Counted from the stretch's first letter, positions 8,742 through 17,728 are shown. The stretch is DNA of 64,000 nt from CAYLLT01 sp964384465 (GCA_964384465.1 CAYLLT010000001.1:76595-140594); one strand, 5' to 3'. Notes: generated from the letters alone by a model not told the origin. Made by a program: numbers and translations.

Positions 8742-8770
8742 CCGGGGCCGAAGCGGGGGAGTTTATTCAC

Positions 8771-9592
8771 ATGAGAAACGCATCCGAATTTGATGGCAGT
8801 CGCTCGTCGGGTGGCCGGATCGGCAGGATTATTTTAGCGGTCTTCGTTGTGATCGCGTACCTGACGATGAAGACGACTTGCAGGCAGCAGAGCACAACGC
8901 ACACGACTGTCTCGCATGGCACGCAGCCAGGCGGTGGGGGGCCGGTTCTACCCACCATCGACCTTCCGCAAGGCGATCAGCGCCTCTGCACGGGCATCGT
9001 CATCCTGATCGACACCTCCGGCAGCATGAGCGAGTCGGTGCGCGACCGCGGCGGCAATCGCCGGCCCAAATTCGAGATCGCCCGCGACGCCCTCCAGCGG
9101 ATTATCGGCTTTACCGGCGAATGGAAGAAGACGCACGCCGATCGCATTCTCCAGTTGGGCCTGTACAACTTCTCCAGCTCGGCCAACCCGGTGCTGCCGA
9201 TGGCCGAATTCGACCTCCAGGCCGCTCAGGCCGCCGCTCGGCGCGTCCCGGCTCCCGGCGGCGGCACCGCCATCGGCGACGCCATCGAGCAAGGGTTCAA
9301 GGCGCTCTATGGATCCGGCTGCGTTCGCAAACATTTGGTGTGCATCACCGATGGACAGAACACGTCGGGCCCGCCGCCGGATCGTGTCGCCAGCGTGCTT
9401 TTTGCCCAGACCAAGGGCGAGGTGGAGATGCACTTCGTCGCGTTCGATACGTCGGCCGGCAGCTTCGCATTCCTCAGTGGCGTCAACGGGCACGTCGTCG
9501 AGGCCGCCGACGGCGAGCAGCTCCAGACGCGGCTCGCCGAGATTTATGAGAAGCGCATTCTGGCCGAAGCGATGCCGGCGGAGAAAGAATGA
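8771..9592 (+). CDS. Membrane-anchored von Willebrand factor A (vWA) protein
   Basis: 273 residues. One N-terminal membrane segment (about residues 18-33) then a vWA domain outside the membrane. The MIDAS metal site is complete enough to read: DTSGSMS (residues 81-87), a Thr in PGGGTAIGDA and ITDGQNTSG with the late Asp. vWA domains with AAA+ partners often act as co-chaperones or adhesion modules. An AAA+ gene lies upstream and an ABC transporter downstream, so a shared complex is plausible. Confidence 0.85.
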   Translation: MRNASEFDGSRSSGGRIGRIILAVFVVIAYLTMKTTCRQQSTTHTTVSHGTQPGGGGPVLPTIDLPQGDQRLCTGIVILIDTSGSMSESVRDRGGNRRPKFEIARDALQRIIGFTGEWKKTHADRILQLGLYNFSSSANPVLPMAEFDLQAAQAAARRVPAPGGGTAIGDAIEQGFKALYGSGCVRKHLVCITDGQNTSGPPPDRVASVLFAQTKGEVEMHFVAFDTSAGSFAFLSGVNGHVVEAADGEQLQTRLAEIYEKRILAEAMPAEKE

Positions 9593-9601
9593 TCGACTGA
9601 T

Positions 9602-9710
9602 GAGAACTGCGGATTGCGGATCAGAACCCCGCACGCAAGTGCGGGGCCTGGCCCGGCACTTGCGTGCCGGGTTCGGATTCGCAATTCGAAATCCGCAATG
9701 CGGAAAGGAG
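9602..9710. repeat. Composite inverted repeat upstream of the substrate-binding gene
   Basis: The outer arms GCGGATTGCGGAT (9609-9621) and ATTCGAAATCCGCAATGCGG (9684-9703) pair in part, and two inner hairpins (CCCCGCACGCAAGTGCGGGG and CCCGGCACTTGCGTGCCGGG) sit between them. The outer sequence belongs to the GATTGCGGATT family seen again at 19770-19868 and 52030-52380. The ribosome site AAAGGAG of the next gene lies at its right edge. Confidence 0.65.
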
Positions 9711-9718
9711 AATCAATC

Positions 9719-11464
9719 ATGGCCGGTCAACCGAAAGCTCCCTTTTACATCGCACTGTCCGTCGTCGTGCTCGGACTTATTGCCTTCGCGGTCTACCGCA
9801 GCGACATCATTGCTCCGCACGGCAAAAAGGCCAGCACCGAACCCTTGCAACTTCCCGGCGGCAAAACTGTGGAGGACCCCAGCGGCGCTGCCGCGATCAC
9901 GACGGTCAAGGAATACAAGTTCCGCCCGTCCGAGCGGCTGCCGGGCGTGAAGGGCATCTCCGCCTACAAGCCGATGGCCAACAACACCGTCCGCTTCGCG
10001 CTGAACGTCTGGGCCGGCTGGGCGCCGATCATCCTGGCCAACGACGGCTTCAAGCCGGGTAAAACGTGGAAGACGCCGGACGGCAAGGAGTTCAAAGTCG
10101 AACTTGTGCTGATCGACAATCCCGTCATCATGCGCGACGCCTACGCCAGCGGCGACATCCACATCGGCTGGGCCACGCTGGACATGGTCCCGCTGTTCCT
10201 GGAAGGCTTTGTGGACAACGCCGGCAAACCGCGCGACAGCCGCGTCATGCCGCGCATCTTCCAGCAGATCGACTGGTCGTCCGGGGGTGACGGCATCGTC
10301 GTCCGATCAGAAATCAAAAAGGCAGGCGGCGTCGCTGGCCTCCGTGGTAAGAAACTGGCCCTCGCTCAGAACTCTCCATCGCAGTACTTTGCCCTAAACA
10401 TGCTGGTCGCCGGCGGGGTGCAGCCGTCCGAGGTGAATATGGTTTACACGGAGGACGCCTTCCAGGCGGCGGCCGCCTTCAATTCGCAAAAGGACATCGC
10501 CGGTGTTGTTTCCTGGGCGCCCGATATTTACAACCTATCGAAAGTGAAAGGCAACGAGCTGCTGGTCACAACGCAGGATGCCAACAAGCTCATCGCCGAC
10601 GTGTGGTTCGCACGGGCCGATTTCGCGAAGGATAACATGGGCATCATCGAGGGCATCGTCCGCGGAATATTCGATGCGATGGTCGATCTCAAAGATGAGT
10701 CGAAGAAGAAACACTGCGCGGAACTAATGGCCGCCGGCTACAATATTCCCGCCAGTGACACAATCGGCATGTTTGGCGATGCGCACAACACCAACTGGGC
10801 CGAGAACTACCAGTTCTTCATCAACCAGAACAACCCCGCGAATTTCGAGCGGGTCTGGTCGCAGTCGTACTACCTCTATCGTCGGATCGGGTCGATCACG
10901 CATTCGCCCGTGCCGTTCGACCAGGTGATGGACTTCTCACTGATCGAGAAGCTCGGCAAGGAGGACAAGTACGCCTCGCAGAAGGACGAGTACCGTATCC
11001 AGTTCACGCCCGCCTCGCCCGGCGCCATCAGCGCTGAGCAGGAGATCCTCACCAACACCGTCTACATTCATTTTTATCCCAATGATTGGAACTTGCAGAA
11101 AAAGATCACCAAGAAGAAGGACGGCAAGGACGTTGAAGAGCCGTACGATCCCAACGTGGACTTCGTGCTGGAGGACATCGCTAAGCTCGCCGGCCAGTTC
11201 GGCGCCGCTCGCATCAAGATCGAGGGCCACACGGACGGCTCCATGAAGGGGCAGGTGACGCCCGATCTGGTCAAAGAGCTTTCGCTGCGGCGGGCCAATG
11301 CCGTGAAGGAATCGCTGGTGAACAAGTATAAGCAGTTGGACCCGAACCAGTTCACCGTGGAAGGCATGGGCTGGGACCGTCCGCTGGATCCGAATGATCC
11401 GGATAACCATTCGAAGAACCGCCGCGTCGAGGTGAAGGTCTATCCGGCCGAAAAGCAGGGATGA
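9719..11464 (+). CDS. ABC-type substrate-binding protein fused to an OmpA peptidoglycan-binding domain
   Basis: 581 residues from ATG 9719 (AAAGGAG upstream). An uncleaved N-terminal membrane segment (about residues 7-25) is followed by a NitT/TauT-like periplasmic binding domain (about 80-420) and a C-terminal OmpA domain (about 450-575) with the mDAP-binding Asp in GHTDG and Arg in NRRVEVKV. The binding protein is thus tied to both inner membrane and cell wall. The permease and ATPase follow directly. Such a fusion is unusual for a scavenging transporter and fits an envelope-tension or toxic-anion response. Ligand unknown. Confidence 0.85.
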   Translation: MAGQPKAPFYIALSVVVLGLIAFAVYRSDIIAPHGKKASTEPLQLPGGKTVEDPSGAAAITTVKEYKFRPSERLPGVKGISAYKPMANNTVRFALNVWAGWAPIILANDGFKPGKTWKTPDGKEFKVELVLIDNPVIMRDAYASGDIHIGWATLDMVPLFLEGFVDNAGKPRDSRVMPRIFQQIDWSSGGDGIVVRSEIKKAGGVAGLRGKKLALAQNSPSQYFALNMLVAGGVQPSEVNMVYTEDAFQAAAAFNSQKDIAGVVSWAPDIYNLSKVKGNELLVTTQDANKLIADVWFARADFAKDNMGIIEGIVRGIFDAMVDLKDESKKKHCAELMAAGYNIPASDTIGMFGDAHNTNWAENYQFFINQNNPANFERVWSQSYYLYRRIGSITHSPVPFDQVMDFSLIEKLGKEDKYASQKDEYRIQFTPASPGAISAEQEILTNTVYIHFYPNDWNLQKKITKKKDGKDVEEPYDPNVDFVLEDIAKLAGQFGAARIKIEGHTDGSMKGQVTPDLVKELSLRRANAVKESLVNKYKQLDPNQFTVEGMGWDRPLDPNDPDNHSKNRRVEVKVYPAEKQG

Positions 11465-11478
11465 GGACACAGTCTGCA

Positions 11479-11529
11479 AGGACCGCGTCAACTTGTTGAC
11501 GCATTGCGGCAATAAATTGCCGCGGTCCT
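11479..11529. terminator. Stacked hairpins between binding-protein and permease genes
   Basis: GCGTCAACTTGTTGACGC and GCGGCAATAAATTGCCGC are two perfect hairpins enclosed by an outer stem AGGACCGC/GCGGTCCT. There is no U-run after it, so it may attenuate or stabilise the upstream mRNA instead of ending it, giving more binding protein than permease. Confidence 0.5.
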
Positions 11530-11578
11530 CGGTTAGCAACCTGAATGGGAGCGCTCGTTACGTGAGGGACTAACTCGC

Positions 11579-12619
11579 GTGCAAGAACACATGTCCTTAC
11601 CTCCTCCACCTGCCCATAAGAGTCTCCCCGCCCCGTCGCCGGCGATTGTCGCTGCGGACGGCTGGGGACGCCGCCGCTTCCGTGACTTCTTTGCGTTGCA
11701 GCGCGAAGCAACATGGTGGCAGCGGATCTTTTTCGGCATTGCCTGCATCGCGCTGTTTTTTGGCGTGTGGTGGTTCGTGACCCGCGGGGGAGAAGGGGAG
11801 CAGCGGATGGTCAGTCCGGCCACGCTGCCCAGTCCCGCGGAGACGTTCGCTACCTTTCACGCGCTCTGGTTCGACCGCGCGCTCACGCGCAACCTTTACG
11901 TGACCTTGAGGCGGGTGACGCTGGGCTTCGGGCTGGCGGCGCTGGTGGGGATACCCCTGGGCATGCTGGCCGGATGCTTCGGCTGGTTGAGCGCGTTCCT
12001 TGCTCCATTATCGATCTTCGGCCGCTACATTCCGATCGCGGCGCTGATCCCGCTGACCATGATCTTCTGGGGCATTGAAGAACAGCAGAAGGTCATGTTC
12101 ATCTTCATCGCCTGTGTGGCCTTTATTTTTACCGACGCGGCCCGCTCGGTTCTGGACGTGGACCGCCGATACGTCGATACCGCCTATACGCTGGGGGCCA
12201 GGCGGCGCCAGGTGATCCTCAAGGTGCTGGTGCCGATGGCCATGCCGAGCATCTTCAACTCGCTGCGACTGCTGTTCGGTCTGGCGTTTGGTTACATCAT
12301 GCTCGCAGAGCTGGTGAAGATGGGCGGCGAGGAAGGGGGGCTCGGCGACATCATCATCACCTCGCAGCGCCGCGGCCTGAAGGAACACATCTACCTGGTT
12401 CTGATGTTCATCCCCCTAGTCGCGCTGGGCATCGATCGTGTGCTGTTCTGGATTCAGCGCGAGCTGTTCCCGCATCGCTACGGCGGCTCCGGCATTCTGA
12501 ATCGCGGCATGCGGGTGCTGCTGCACGCCTGGGAGGATCTGAAGAATGTATTCCACAGGCCGGCCGCCGTCGCTTCGACCATCGCCGGTCCAAACCCGCC
12601 TGCGGACAACAGGTCATGA
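11579..12619 (+). CDS. ABC transporter permease, SsuC/TauC type
   Basis: 346 residues from GTG 11579 (GTGAGGGA about 10 nt upstream; an ATG lies at 11591). About six membrane helices are visible, starting near residue 45. The cytoplasmic EAA loop is present: DTAYTLGARRRQVILKVLVPMAMP. This is the family of nitrate/sulfonate/taurine-type permeases. It works with the OmpA-fused binding protein before it and the ATPase after it. The last codon overlaps the ATPase start (ATGA). Confidence 0.9.
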   Translation: MQEHMSLPPPPAHKSLPAPSPAIVAADGWGRRRFRDFFALQREATWWQRIFFGIACIALFFGVWWFVTRGGEGEQRMVSPATLPSPAETFATFHALWFDRALTRNLYVTLRRVTLGFGLAALVGIPLGMLAGCFGWLSAFLAPLSIFGRYIPIAALIPLTMIFWGIEEQQKVMFIFIACVAFIFTDAARSVLDVDRRYVDTAYTLGARRRQVILKVLVPMAMPSIFNSLRLLFGLAFGYIMLAELVKMGGEEGGLGDIIITSQRRGLKEHIYLVLMFIPLVALGIDRVLFWIQRELFPHRYGGSGILNRGMRVLLHAWEDLKNVFHRPAAVASTIAGPNPPADNRS

Positions 12620-13521
12620 CCGACATCACACCTGAGTCCGCAACGGCAGCGGTCGCCGGCCAGCCGGTCGGCATGAGCAAGGTATTGCCGCAGGTGCGCA
12701 CGCCCGAGCAGCTCGTGCGGCCGGACGTTGTCCAGTTTCGCAACGTGACCAAGACGTACAATGCCGGCCGCCCCAATGCGTACACGGCTATTCGCGATGT
12801 CAACTTTGTGGTTGAGGACCGCCCGGATAAAGGCGAGTTCGTGTGCATCCTCGGCCCGAGCGGCTGCGGCAAGAGCACGATCCTGCGGCTGATCGCCGGC
12901 CTCGAGCCGCAGCATCCCGCAACTACGGGCAGCGTGCTCGTCCTCGGCCAGCCCGTCATCGGCCCCGGCGCAGACCGCGGCATGGTCTTCCAGGATTACA
13001 CCAGCTTCGATCACCGCACCGTGCTCGACAACGTGACGTTCGGGCTTGAATGCCAGGGCGTACCGCGGCGGCGGCGGGACGAGCTCGGCCGCCAGTGGAT
13101 CGAGCGGGTCGGCCTCAATGTCAAGTCCGACGCCGACAAATACCCGCACGAACTGTCCGGCGGCATGCGCCAGCGCGTGGCCATCGCCCGATCGCTCATC
13201 CTCCGGCCGCGGATCATCCTCATGGACGAGCCGTTCGGCGCGCTCGACCCCATGACCCGCATGCACATGCAGGACCTGCTGCTCGCCCTGTGGCGGGAGG
13301 TCGAAGCCACCGTGTTTTTCGTGACCCATTCGATCGAAGAGGCCGTTTTCCTCGGCGACCGCGTATACGTGATGAGCAACTCGCCGGGTACCATTCTGCG
13401 GGAGCTGGTGGTCGAGCCTTCCGACCGCCCGTCCAAGGAAATGCAGCGGCAGACTCGCTTTCAGGAAACCGTGTATTATATTCGTGACCTGATCAGCGGC
13501 TTGGAAGAGGGCCGCGAGTAG
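12616..13521 (+). CDS. ABC transporter ATP-binding protein, SsuB/TauB type
   Basis: 301 residues. Walker A GPSGCGKST, the Q-loop at VFQDY, signature LSGGMRQRVA, Walker B IILMDEPFGALD and the H-loop at FVTHS are all present, so it should hydrolyse ATP. The N-terminal 35 residues before the first strand are an extension. Translation is coupled to the permease by ATGA. It energises the same transporter. Confidence 0.93.
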   Translation: MTDITPESATAAVAGQPVGMSKVLPQVRTPEQLVRPDVVQFRNVTKTYNAGRPNAYTAIRDVNFVVEDRPDKGEFVCILGPSGCGKSTILRLIAGLEPQHPATTGSVLVLGQPVIGPGADRGMVFQDYTSFDHRTVLDNVTFGLECQGVPRRRRDELGRQWIERVGLNVKSDADKYPHELSGGMRQRVAIARSLILRPRIILMDEPFGALDPMTRMHMQDLLLALWREVEATVFFVTHSIEEAVFLGDRVYVMSNSPGTILRELVVEPSDRPSKEMQRQTRFQETVYYIRDLISGLEEGRE

Positions 13522-13539
13522 CGCCGGCCACGACTGCCG

Positions 13540-13596
13540 CGAGTTGTAGCGCCGGCCCCCCGTGGCCGGCGAGCACCGGCGGAACGCCGGTGCCAC
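13540..13596. repeat. GCCGGCC hairpin repeats
   Basis: Two short GC-rich elements: GCCGGCCACG...CGTGGCCGGC and CACCGGCGGAACGCCGGTG. The second is of the CACCGGCG type also seen at 23195-23212 and 29684-29700. It could act as a terminator after the ABC ATPase gene. Confidence 0.45.
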
Positions 13597-13611
13597 ACTG
13601 AGAACTAATGT

Positions 13612-14496
13612 GTGATGCGCTTCGGCGAGTATGTCAAGACAGCATTCCTCTACCACTGGAACCTGCTGATGTTCGCAGCGGCGATGGGCTTCTCTCTGCT
13701 CAGCGGGCAGTCCGATGTCTTTATGCCGCTCGCACTCGCCGGCGAAATTGGCTACCTCGGTCTCCTGGCATCGCATCCACGCTTCCAGGCCTACGTCGAA
13801 GCACAGAAAGCGAAGGTTCTCCGCCAACAGGGGTCAACAAACTCCGACGAGGTATTGCGATCGATTCTTCATTCATTGCCTCCCAAGTCGCTCGAACGGT
13901 TCGAGACCCTGCGCGCCCGCTGCCTGGAGCTGCGTCAGATCGCGATGGAGATCAAAGACCCGACGCAGGCCGCTTCCGGCGTGCCCGGATTGGGGCTGGA
14001 GGAATCGCAATTGGCCGGGCTCGACCGGCTGCTGTGGATTTACCTGCGGCTGCTGTTCACGCAATATGCGCTGGAGCGCTTCCTTCAGAAAACCAGCGAA
14101 GATCAGATCCAGAAGGACATCGCAACAGTCGAAGGACGTATGAAGAAAGCCGCGCAGATCGCCGACGATGCCCAGCGCCAGCGCGTCACCCGTACGCTGG
14201 ACGACAACCTTCAAACCTGCCGCGATCGGCTGCTGAATTACCAGAAGGCCAAGGGCAACTACGAACTGGTGCTGCTGGAAGTGGACCGGCTGGAAAACAA
14301 AATCCGCTCGCTCAGCGAACTGGCCGTCAACCGGCAGGAACCCGACTTCGTCTCCACCCAGGTCGATCAGGTCGCCGCCAGCATGCTCCAGACCGAACGA
14401 ACCATGAACGAGCTGCAATTCGCCACCGGCCTGGCCACTGTCGATGAACAGCCTCCCGCGCTCCTGAACCGCGAGACCGTGCAGGCCAAGGCCTGA
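13612..14496 (+). CDS. Membrane-anchored coiled-coil protein, hypothetical
   Basis: 294 residues from GTG 13612 or ATG 13615. Two N-terminal hydrophobic segments (about 14-30 and 35-52) are followed by a long helical region rich in Glu, Gln, Arg and Lys (about 150-260) likely to form coiled coils. No family recognised. It is the last gene of the run that begins with pspA, 90 nt after the ABC ATPase gene, and ends at a strong palindrome. A structural role at the inner membrane is inferred. Confidence 0.7.
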   Translation: MMRFGEYVKTAFLYHWNLLMFAAAMGFSLLSGQSDVFMPLALAGEIGYLGLLASHPRFQAYVEAQKAKVLRQQGSTNSDEVLRSILHSLPPKSLERFETLRARCLELRQIAMEIKDPTQAASGVPGLGLEESQLAGLDRLLWIYLRLLFTQYALERFLQKTSEDQIQKDIATVEGRMKKAAQIADDAQRQRVTRTLDDNLQTCRDRLLNYQKAKGNYELVLLEVDRLENKIRSLSELAVNRQEPDFVSTQVDQVAASMLQTERTMNELQFATGLATVDEQPPALLNRETVQAKA

Positions 14497-14532
14497 TGTG
14501 GATTTCGTCTTGAATCCGTGCATGAATCTGAT

Positions 14533-14595
14533 CCGAGCCGCGACCGTAAGGGAGCGGTATTCAATCAGTTCCGCTCCCTTACGGTCGCGGCTCGG
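14533..14595. repeat. Perfect 25-bp-arm palindrome, SRDRKGAV family
   Basis: Arms 14533-14557 and 14571-14595 are exact reverse complements (CCGAGCCGCGACCGTAAGGG..) around a 13-nt loop. It lies between two convergent genes and would work as a bidirectional terminator, although no U-run follows. The same family is inserted inside a membrane-protein gene at 45147-45267. Confidence 0.85.
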
Positions 14596-14613
14596 AACAC
14601 GAAGTGGATGAGA

Positions 14614-15471
14614 TTATTCCACGCCGGCAAACGGGCGGATGCGCTCCACAAGGCTGTTGAGGTCGTACTGCTTCTTGCAGTCCACCGGCAGGAAGACGCC
14701 GTGATTGTGATCGCTGGCCAGGATGATGAGCCGATCCAGGCGGACCTCGTACCCAAAATCCTGCGGCTGATGCCCGATGATGAAAAAATCCACATCGTAT
14801 GAGGCGGCCAGCCGGTCGAGCAGCGCCGGCGTGTGCCGCCGACCCCACACGAGCTGGTAGATCGGTCCGCCCTCGCTGTAGTCGAGCTTGTCCGCCGGTT
14901 GATCCACGCAGTCGGGGTTGAACTCGTCCATAAACGCGACATCCGGCAGCGAATGGGCGAATAAAATGCGGTTCTGCGATCGACCGGCCAGCGGGAACGA
15001 GGCGATGAATGCGTCGATGGCCTCCAGTGCCTTATCGAGATTCTCTGTTCCGAACGCTTCCGCCACGCCGCGGTCGAAATCGTCGGTCACGATCCGCCCG
15101 CCCTTGCTGATCTGGTGATTCTGGAGTTGGGCCAGCTCGTGGTTGCTCTGAAGAAAATGGATCTGGTCGGGAAAAAACGTCTTCCACTTGGCCGCATCGA
15201 GCAGCAATTCCACCGAGCGATCGGGCGCCCCGTAGCTGGCCGGCTCCTCGTGGATCAACTCGTGCAGGATGACGTGACGCAGCGGCGTGGATTCGAGCTG
15301 GCAATACTTGACCAGCTTCTCGAAATTGCGGCGATGCCCGTGCATGTCGCCGGTCATCACGATCTGGCCATAGTTGGCAAAACAGAGCAGGGAACCTTCG
15401 CGGATCGGGTCCTCGAGGTTCAGATCGGCGGCCCTGCGGAACGTATCAATGGCAGATTCCGACTGTGTCAT
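14614..15471 (-). CDS. Calcineurin-like metallophosphoesterase
   Basis: 285 residues. Metallophosphoesterase motifs in order: GDMHGHRRNFEK (about 41-52), the GNHE position written here as SNHELAQ (about 108), HSLPD (about 175) and GHQPQDFG (about 242). Most metal ligands are present; only the Gly of GNHE has changed. The start codon overlaps the stop of the upstream kinase (ATGA), so the two are probably translated together, a kinase/phosphatase pair. PPP-type Ser/Thr phosphatase activity is possible but unproven. Confidence 0.85.
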   Translation of the reverse strand: MTQSESAIDTFRRAADLNLEDPIREGSLLCFANYGQIVMTGDMHGHRRNFEKLVKYCQLESTPLRHVILHELIHEEPASYGAPDRSVELLLDAAKWKTFFPDQIHFLQSNHELAQLQNHQISKGGRIVTDDFDRGVAEAFGTENLDKALEAIDAFIASFPLAGRSQNRILFAHSLPDVAFMDEFNPDCVDQPADKLDYSEGGPIYQLVWGRRHTPALLDRLAASYDVDFFIIGHQPQDFGYEVRLDRLIILASDHNHGVFLPVDCKKQYDLNSLVERIRPFAGVE

Positions 15472-16379
15472 GCGGCTGAATCGCCAGGCGATGCGGAAAC
15501 CGGTTTCATCGCGCCGCCGCGGCCCCGGATCACCGGGCCGGTGAGGGTGGCGTCGTTTTTATCGAGTATATGCTGCGTCACTTCGAGACGGTAAAGAATC
15601 TCGCGCATGTCCCCCGGCCGGTCCTTCGGATGCGCGTTGCAGCAATCCATGACCAGCCGGCTCAGGGCCGTCGGGATGTTCGGGTTCAATTCGTGCGGCT
15701 GCGGGGCCTCGCGCGGGCCCAGCAGATCGATGCCCGACGGCCGTTTCTTGCTCGGCATCACCGTGGGATACGCTTTGCCGGTGATCGCCCAGTACAGCGT
15801 CGCCCCGAAGTTGAAAACGTCCGTCCGCTCGGTCAGCGGCATGCCCCGCTGCACCTGCTCCGGCGCGATGTAGTCGGGCGTGCCCTGAATGCGGCCCTTC
15901 ACGTGATTGATCGGGCAGCTCTGACCGAAGTCGATGATCTTCACGTCCCCGCCCTGCGTGATCATGATGTTGTTCGGCTTGATGTCGGCGTGGACGTAGC
16001 CGATCTGATGCAGCGATTCGAGGCCGTGAGCGACGCGCATGAAGATGCCGATCAGGCCGTGCGTACCCAGCGGGCCGATCTCTTCGAGCGTCCGGCCGTC
16101 CACGTACTCCATCAGGACGTGCAGTTCCTTCAACGCGAAGAGCTTGCGGATCCGCCGCATCTCCAGCCCGCGGCGGAGATTGGGGTGATCGACTTTGGAA
16201 GAAACGTCGAAATCGTTCTGCGCCTGCACGATGTACCGGTTGTCGTCGGTCGCCCGCCGGGTCACGCGCTTCAGCGCGAACTGCTCGCCCGTGCGCCGAT
16301 CGCCGACCAGCCAGATCGATGATCGCGCACCCGTGCCCAGGCGCTCAAAAACCGTGTACCCGGGAACCGTGAAACTCAC
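15468..16379 (-). CDS. Serine/threonine protein kinase (Hanks type, cytosolic)
   Basis: 303 residues from GTG 16379 (GGGAG nine bases before; a TTG at 16382 is an alternative). It is a kinase domain only, without a membrane segment. Readable motifs are the glycine loop GTGARSS, Lys in FALKRV, HADIKPNN with catalytic Asp and Asn, DFG, and APE. HAD replaces HRD, so this is a non-RD kinase that should not depend on activation-loop phosphorylation. It is coupled to the phosphoesterase gene by ATGA. Convergent with the PspA-ABC run, and possibly its regulator (inference). Confidence 0.93.
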   Translation of the reverse strand: MSFTVPGYTVFERLGTGARSSIWLVGDRRTGEQFALKRVTRRATDDNRYIVQAQNDFDVSSKVDHPNLRRGLEMRRIRKLFALKELHVLMEYVDGRTLEEIGPLGTHGLIGIFMRVAHGLESLHQIGYVHADIKPNNIMITQGGDVKIIDFGQSCPINHVKGRIQGTPDYIAPEQVQRGMPLTERTDVFNFGATLYWAITGKAYPTVMPSKKRPSGIDLLGPREAPQPHELNPNIPTALSRLVMDCCNAHPKDRPGDMREILYRLEVTQHILDKNDATLTGPVIRGRGGAMKPVSASPGDSAA

Positions 16380-16501
16380 CAAACAACTCCCAAACTTGTC
16401 GCGAGCGAGAAGACCCCTAGCCCTGTCCGGACAATCTTACGGTGACATGAACAGTCTGCAACGGCTAATCTTACGGTTCCGCCCCCCGGCCGTCAACCGA
16501 T

Positions 16502-16530
16502 TTGACATTCGCCCTCAGCAATCGCATACT
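16502..16530 (+). promoter_or_regulatory. Sigma70-like promoter before the nucleotidyltransferase-HD gene
   Basis: TTGACA at 16502-16507, a 17-nt spacer and CATACT at 16525-16530. This would give a leader of about 80 nt before ATG 16619. It lies in the 239-nt gap between divergent genes. Confidence 0.45.
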
Positions 16531-16618
16531 ACAATTGTTCGGTTCGTCCCCACAACGATCGACATCCACCGGCCGGCGCCCGCATCGATGGCCTATCCAA
16601 TATCGGGCGCAATCATCC

Positions 16619-17728
16619 ATGAGCGATACCAAACTCCGGCGGCACATCGCGATTGAAGCGGCGCGCCTCATGTACGAACGGGTCGAAAGCGAGTATTTCA
16701 CCGCCAAGCGGAAGGCGGCCGCCGCCCTCGGGCTCAACTTCCGCTATCACCCGCAGGATCTGCCTTCCAACCGCGAAATCCGCGACCAGATCCAGGTCTT
16801 CGCCCGCATCCACGAGGGCGACCGCCGCACGGAAAATCTCAAGGAGATGCGTGTGGCCGGTCTCCGGCTGATGCGGCTGCTGGCGGCGTTCCACCCGCGG
16901 CTCATCGGCAGCACGGTCACCGGCCACGTCCGCAAAGGCTCCGACATCGATATCCATGTCTTCAGCGACGATGCTTCCTCCGTCACCGACATCCTCGACG
17001 CCTGCCAGTTTCGCTATGACGTGGAGCGCAAGCGCGTGATCAAGCACAACGTCGAACGCGTCTTTACGCACGTGCACGTCCACGATCGCTTCACATACGA
17101 GCTGACGCTGTATCCGCGCGACCAGGTCAACTTTACGTTCAAAAGTTCCGTCACCGGCAAGGCCATCGAGCGGGCGTCCATCATCGAGCTGGAGCAGATC
17201 ATCGCCGGCGAGCACCCCCACGCCGACCTGAGCGATGAGTCCGCGGAGGGCGGCGCGCTCGATCCGTTCCTGATCTGGTCGCTGCTGCTGCCGCCGCTGG
17301 AAGCCGTCAAGCAGGATTCGCGCTGGCACCCGGAGGGCGACGCGCTCTACCACTCGCTCCAGGCGTTCGAGCTCGCCCGCGAGGAGTATCCGTACGACCA
17401 GGAGCTGATCGCCGCCGCGCTGCTGCACGACGTCGGCAAAGCCATCGACCCGCGCGACCACGTCGCCGCCGGACTCGAAGCACTGGAGGGCACGCTGACC
17501 CCGCGCGAAGAATTCCTCATCGCCCACCACATGGACGCCCAGGCCCTGCGCAGTCGCACACTCGGCGCCAAGCTCGCCTCGCGGCTTCAGGCGTCGGAAT
17601 GGTTCGACGATCTGCTCGCCCTGCGCGACATCGACGACCGCGCTCGCGTCCCCGGCGCCAGCGTCTGCACGGTCGAAGAAGCAATTACGTTCCTACGGGC
17701 GATGGCGGAGGAGGACACAACAACGTGA
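16619..17728 (+). CDS. Nucleotidyltransferase-HD hydrolase two-domain protein
   Basis: 369 residues from ATG 16619. Residues 88-200 form a nucleotidyltransferase domain with GSTVTGHVRKGSDIDIHVF (GS and DxD). Residues 235-350 form an HD phosphohydrolase domain with H in ALYHSL, LLHDVGK (HD pair) and AHHMD. This pairing occurs in tRNA nucleotidyltransferase-like and GlnD-like enzymes, but the protein is shorter and lacks ACT domains. Substrate unknown. Start 16619 is preferred over 16502 because the extra 39 residues have no protein-like pattern and overlap the promoter. Confidence 0.8.
   Translation: MSDTKLRRHIAIEAARLMYERVESEYFTAKRKAAAALGLNFRYHPQDLPSNREIRDQIQVFARIHEGDRRTENLKEMRVAGLRLMRLLAAFHPRLIGSTVTGHVRKGSDIDIHVFSDDASSVTDILDACQFRYDVERKRVIKHNVERVFTHVHVHDRFTYELTLYPRDQVNFTFKSSVTGKAIERASIIELEQIIAGEHPHADLSDESAEGGALDPFLIWSLLLPPLEAVKQDSRWHPEGDALYHSLQAFELAREEYPYDQELIAAALLHDVGKAIDPRDHVAAGLEALEGTLTPREEFLIAHHMDAQALRSRTLGAKLASRLQASEWFDDLLALRDIDDRARVPGASVCTVEEAITFLRAMAEEDTTT

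Noticed and set aside
13608..14447. Alternative frame of 279 codons overlapping the coiled-coil protein
   Set aside because: Proline- and arginine-rich, typical of a GC-rich shadow frame; the frame at 13612 has membrane helices and coiled coils.
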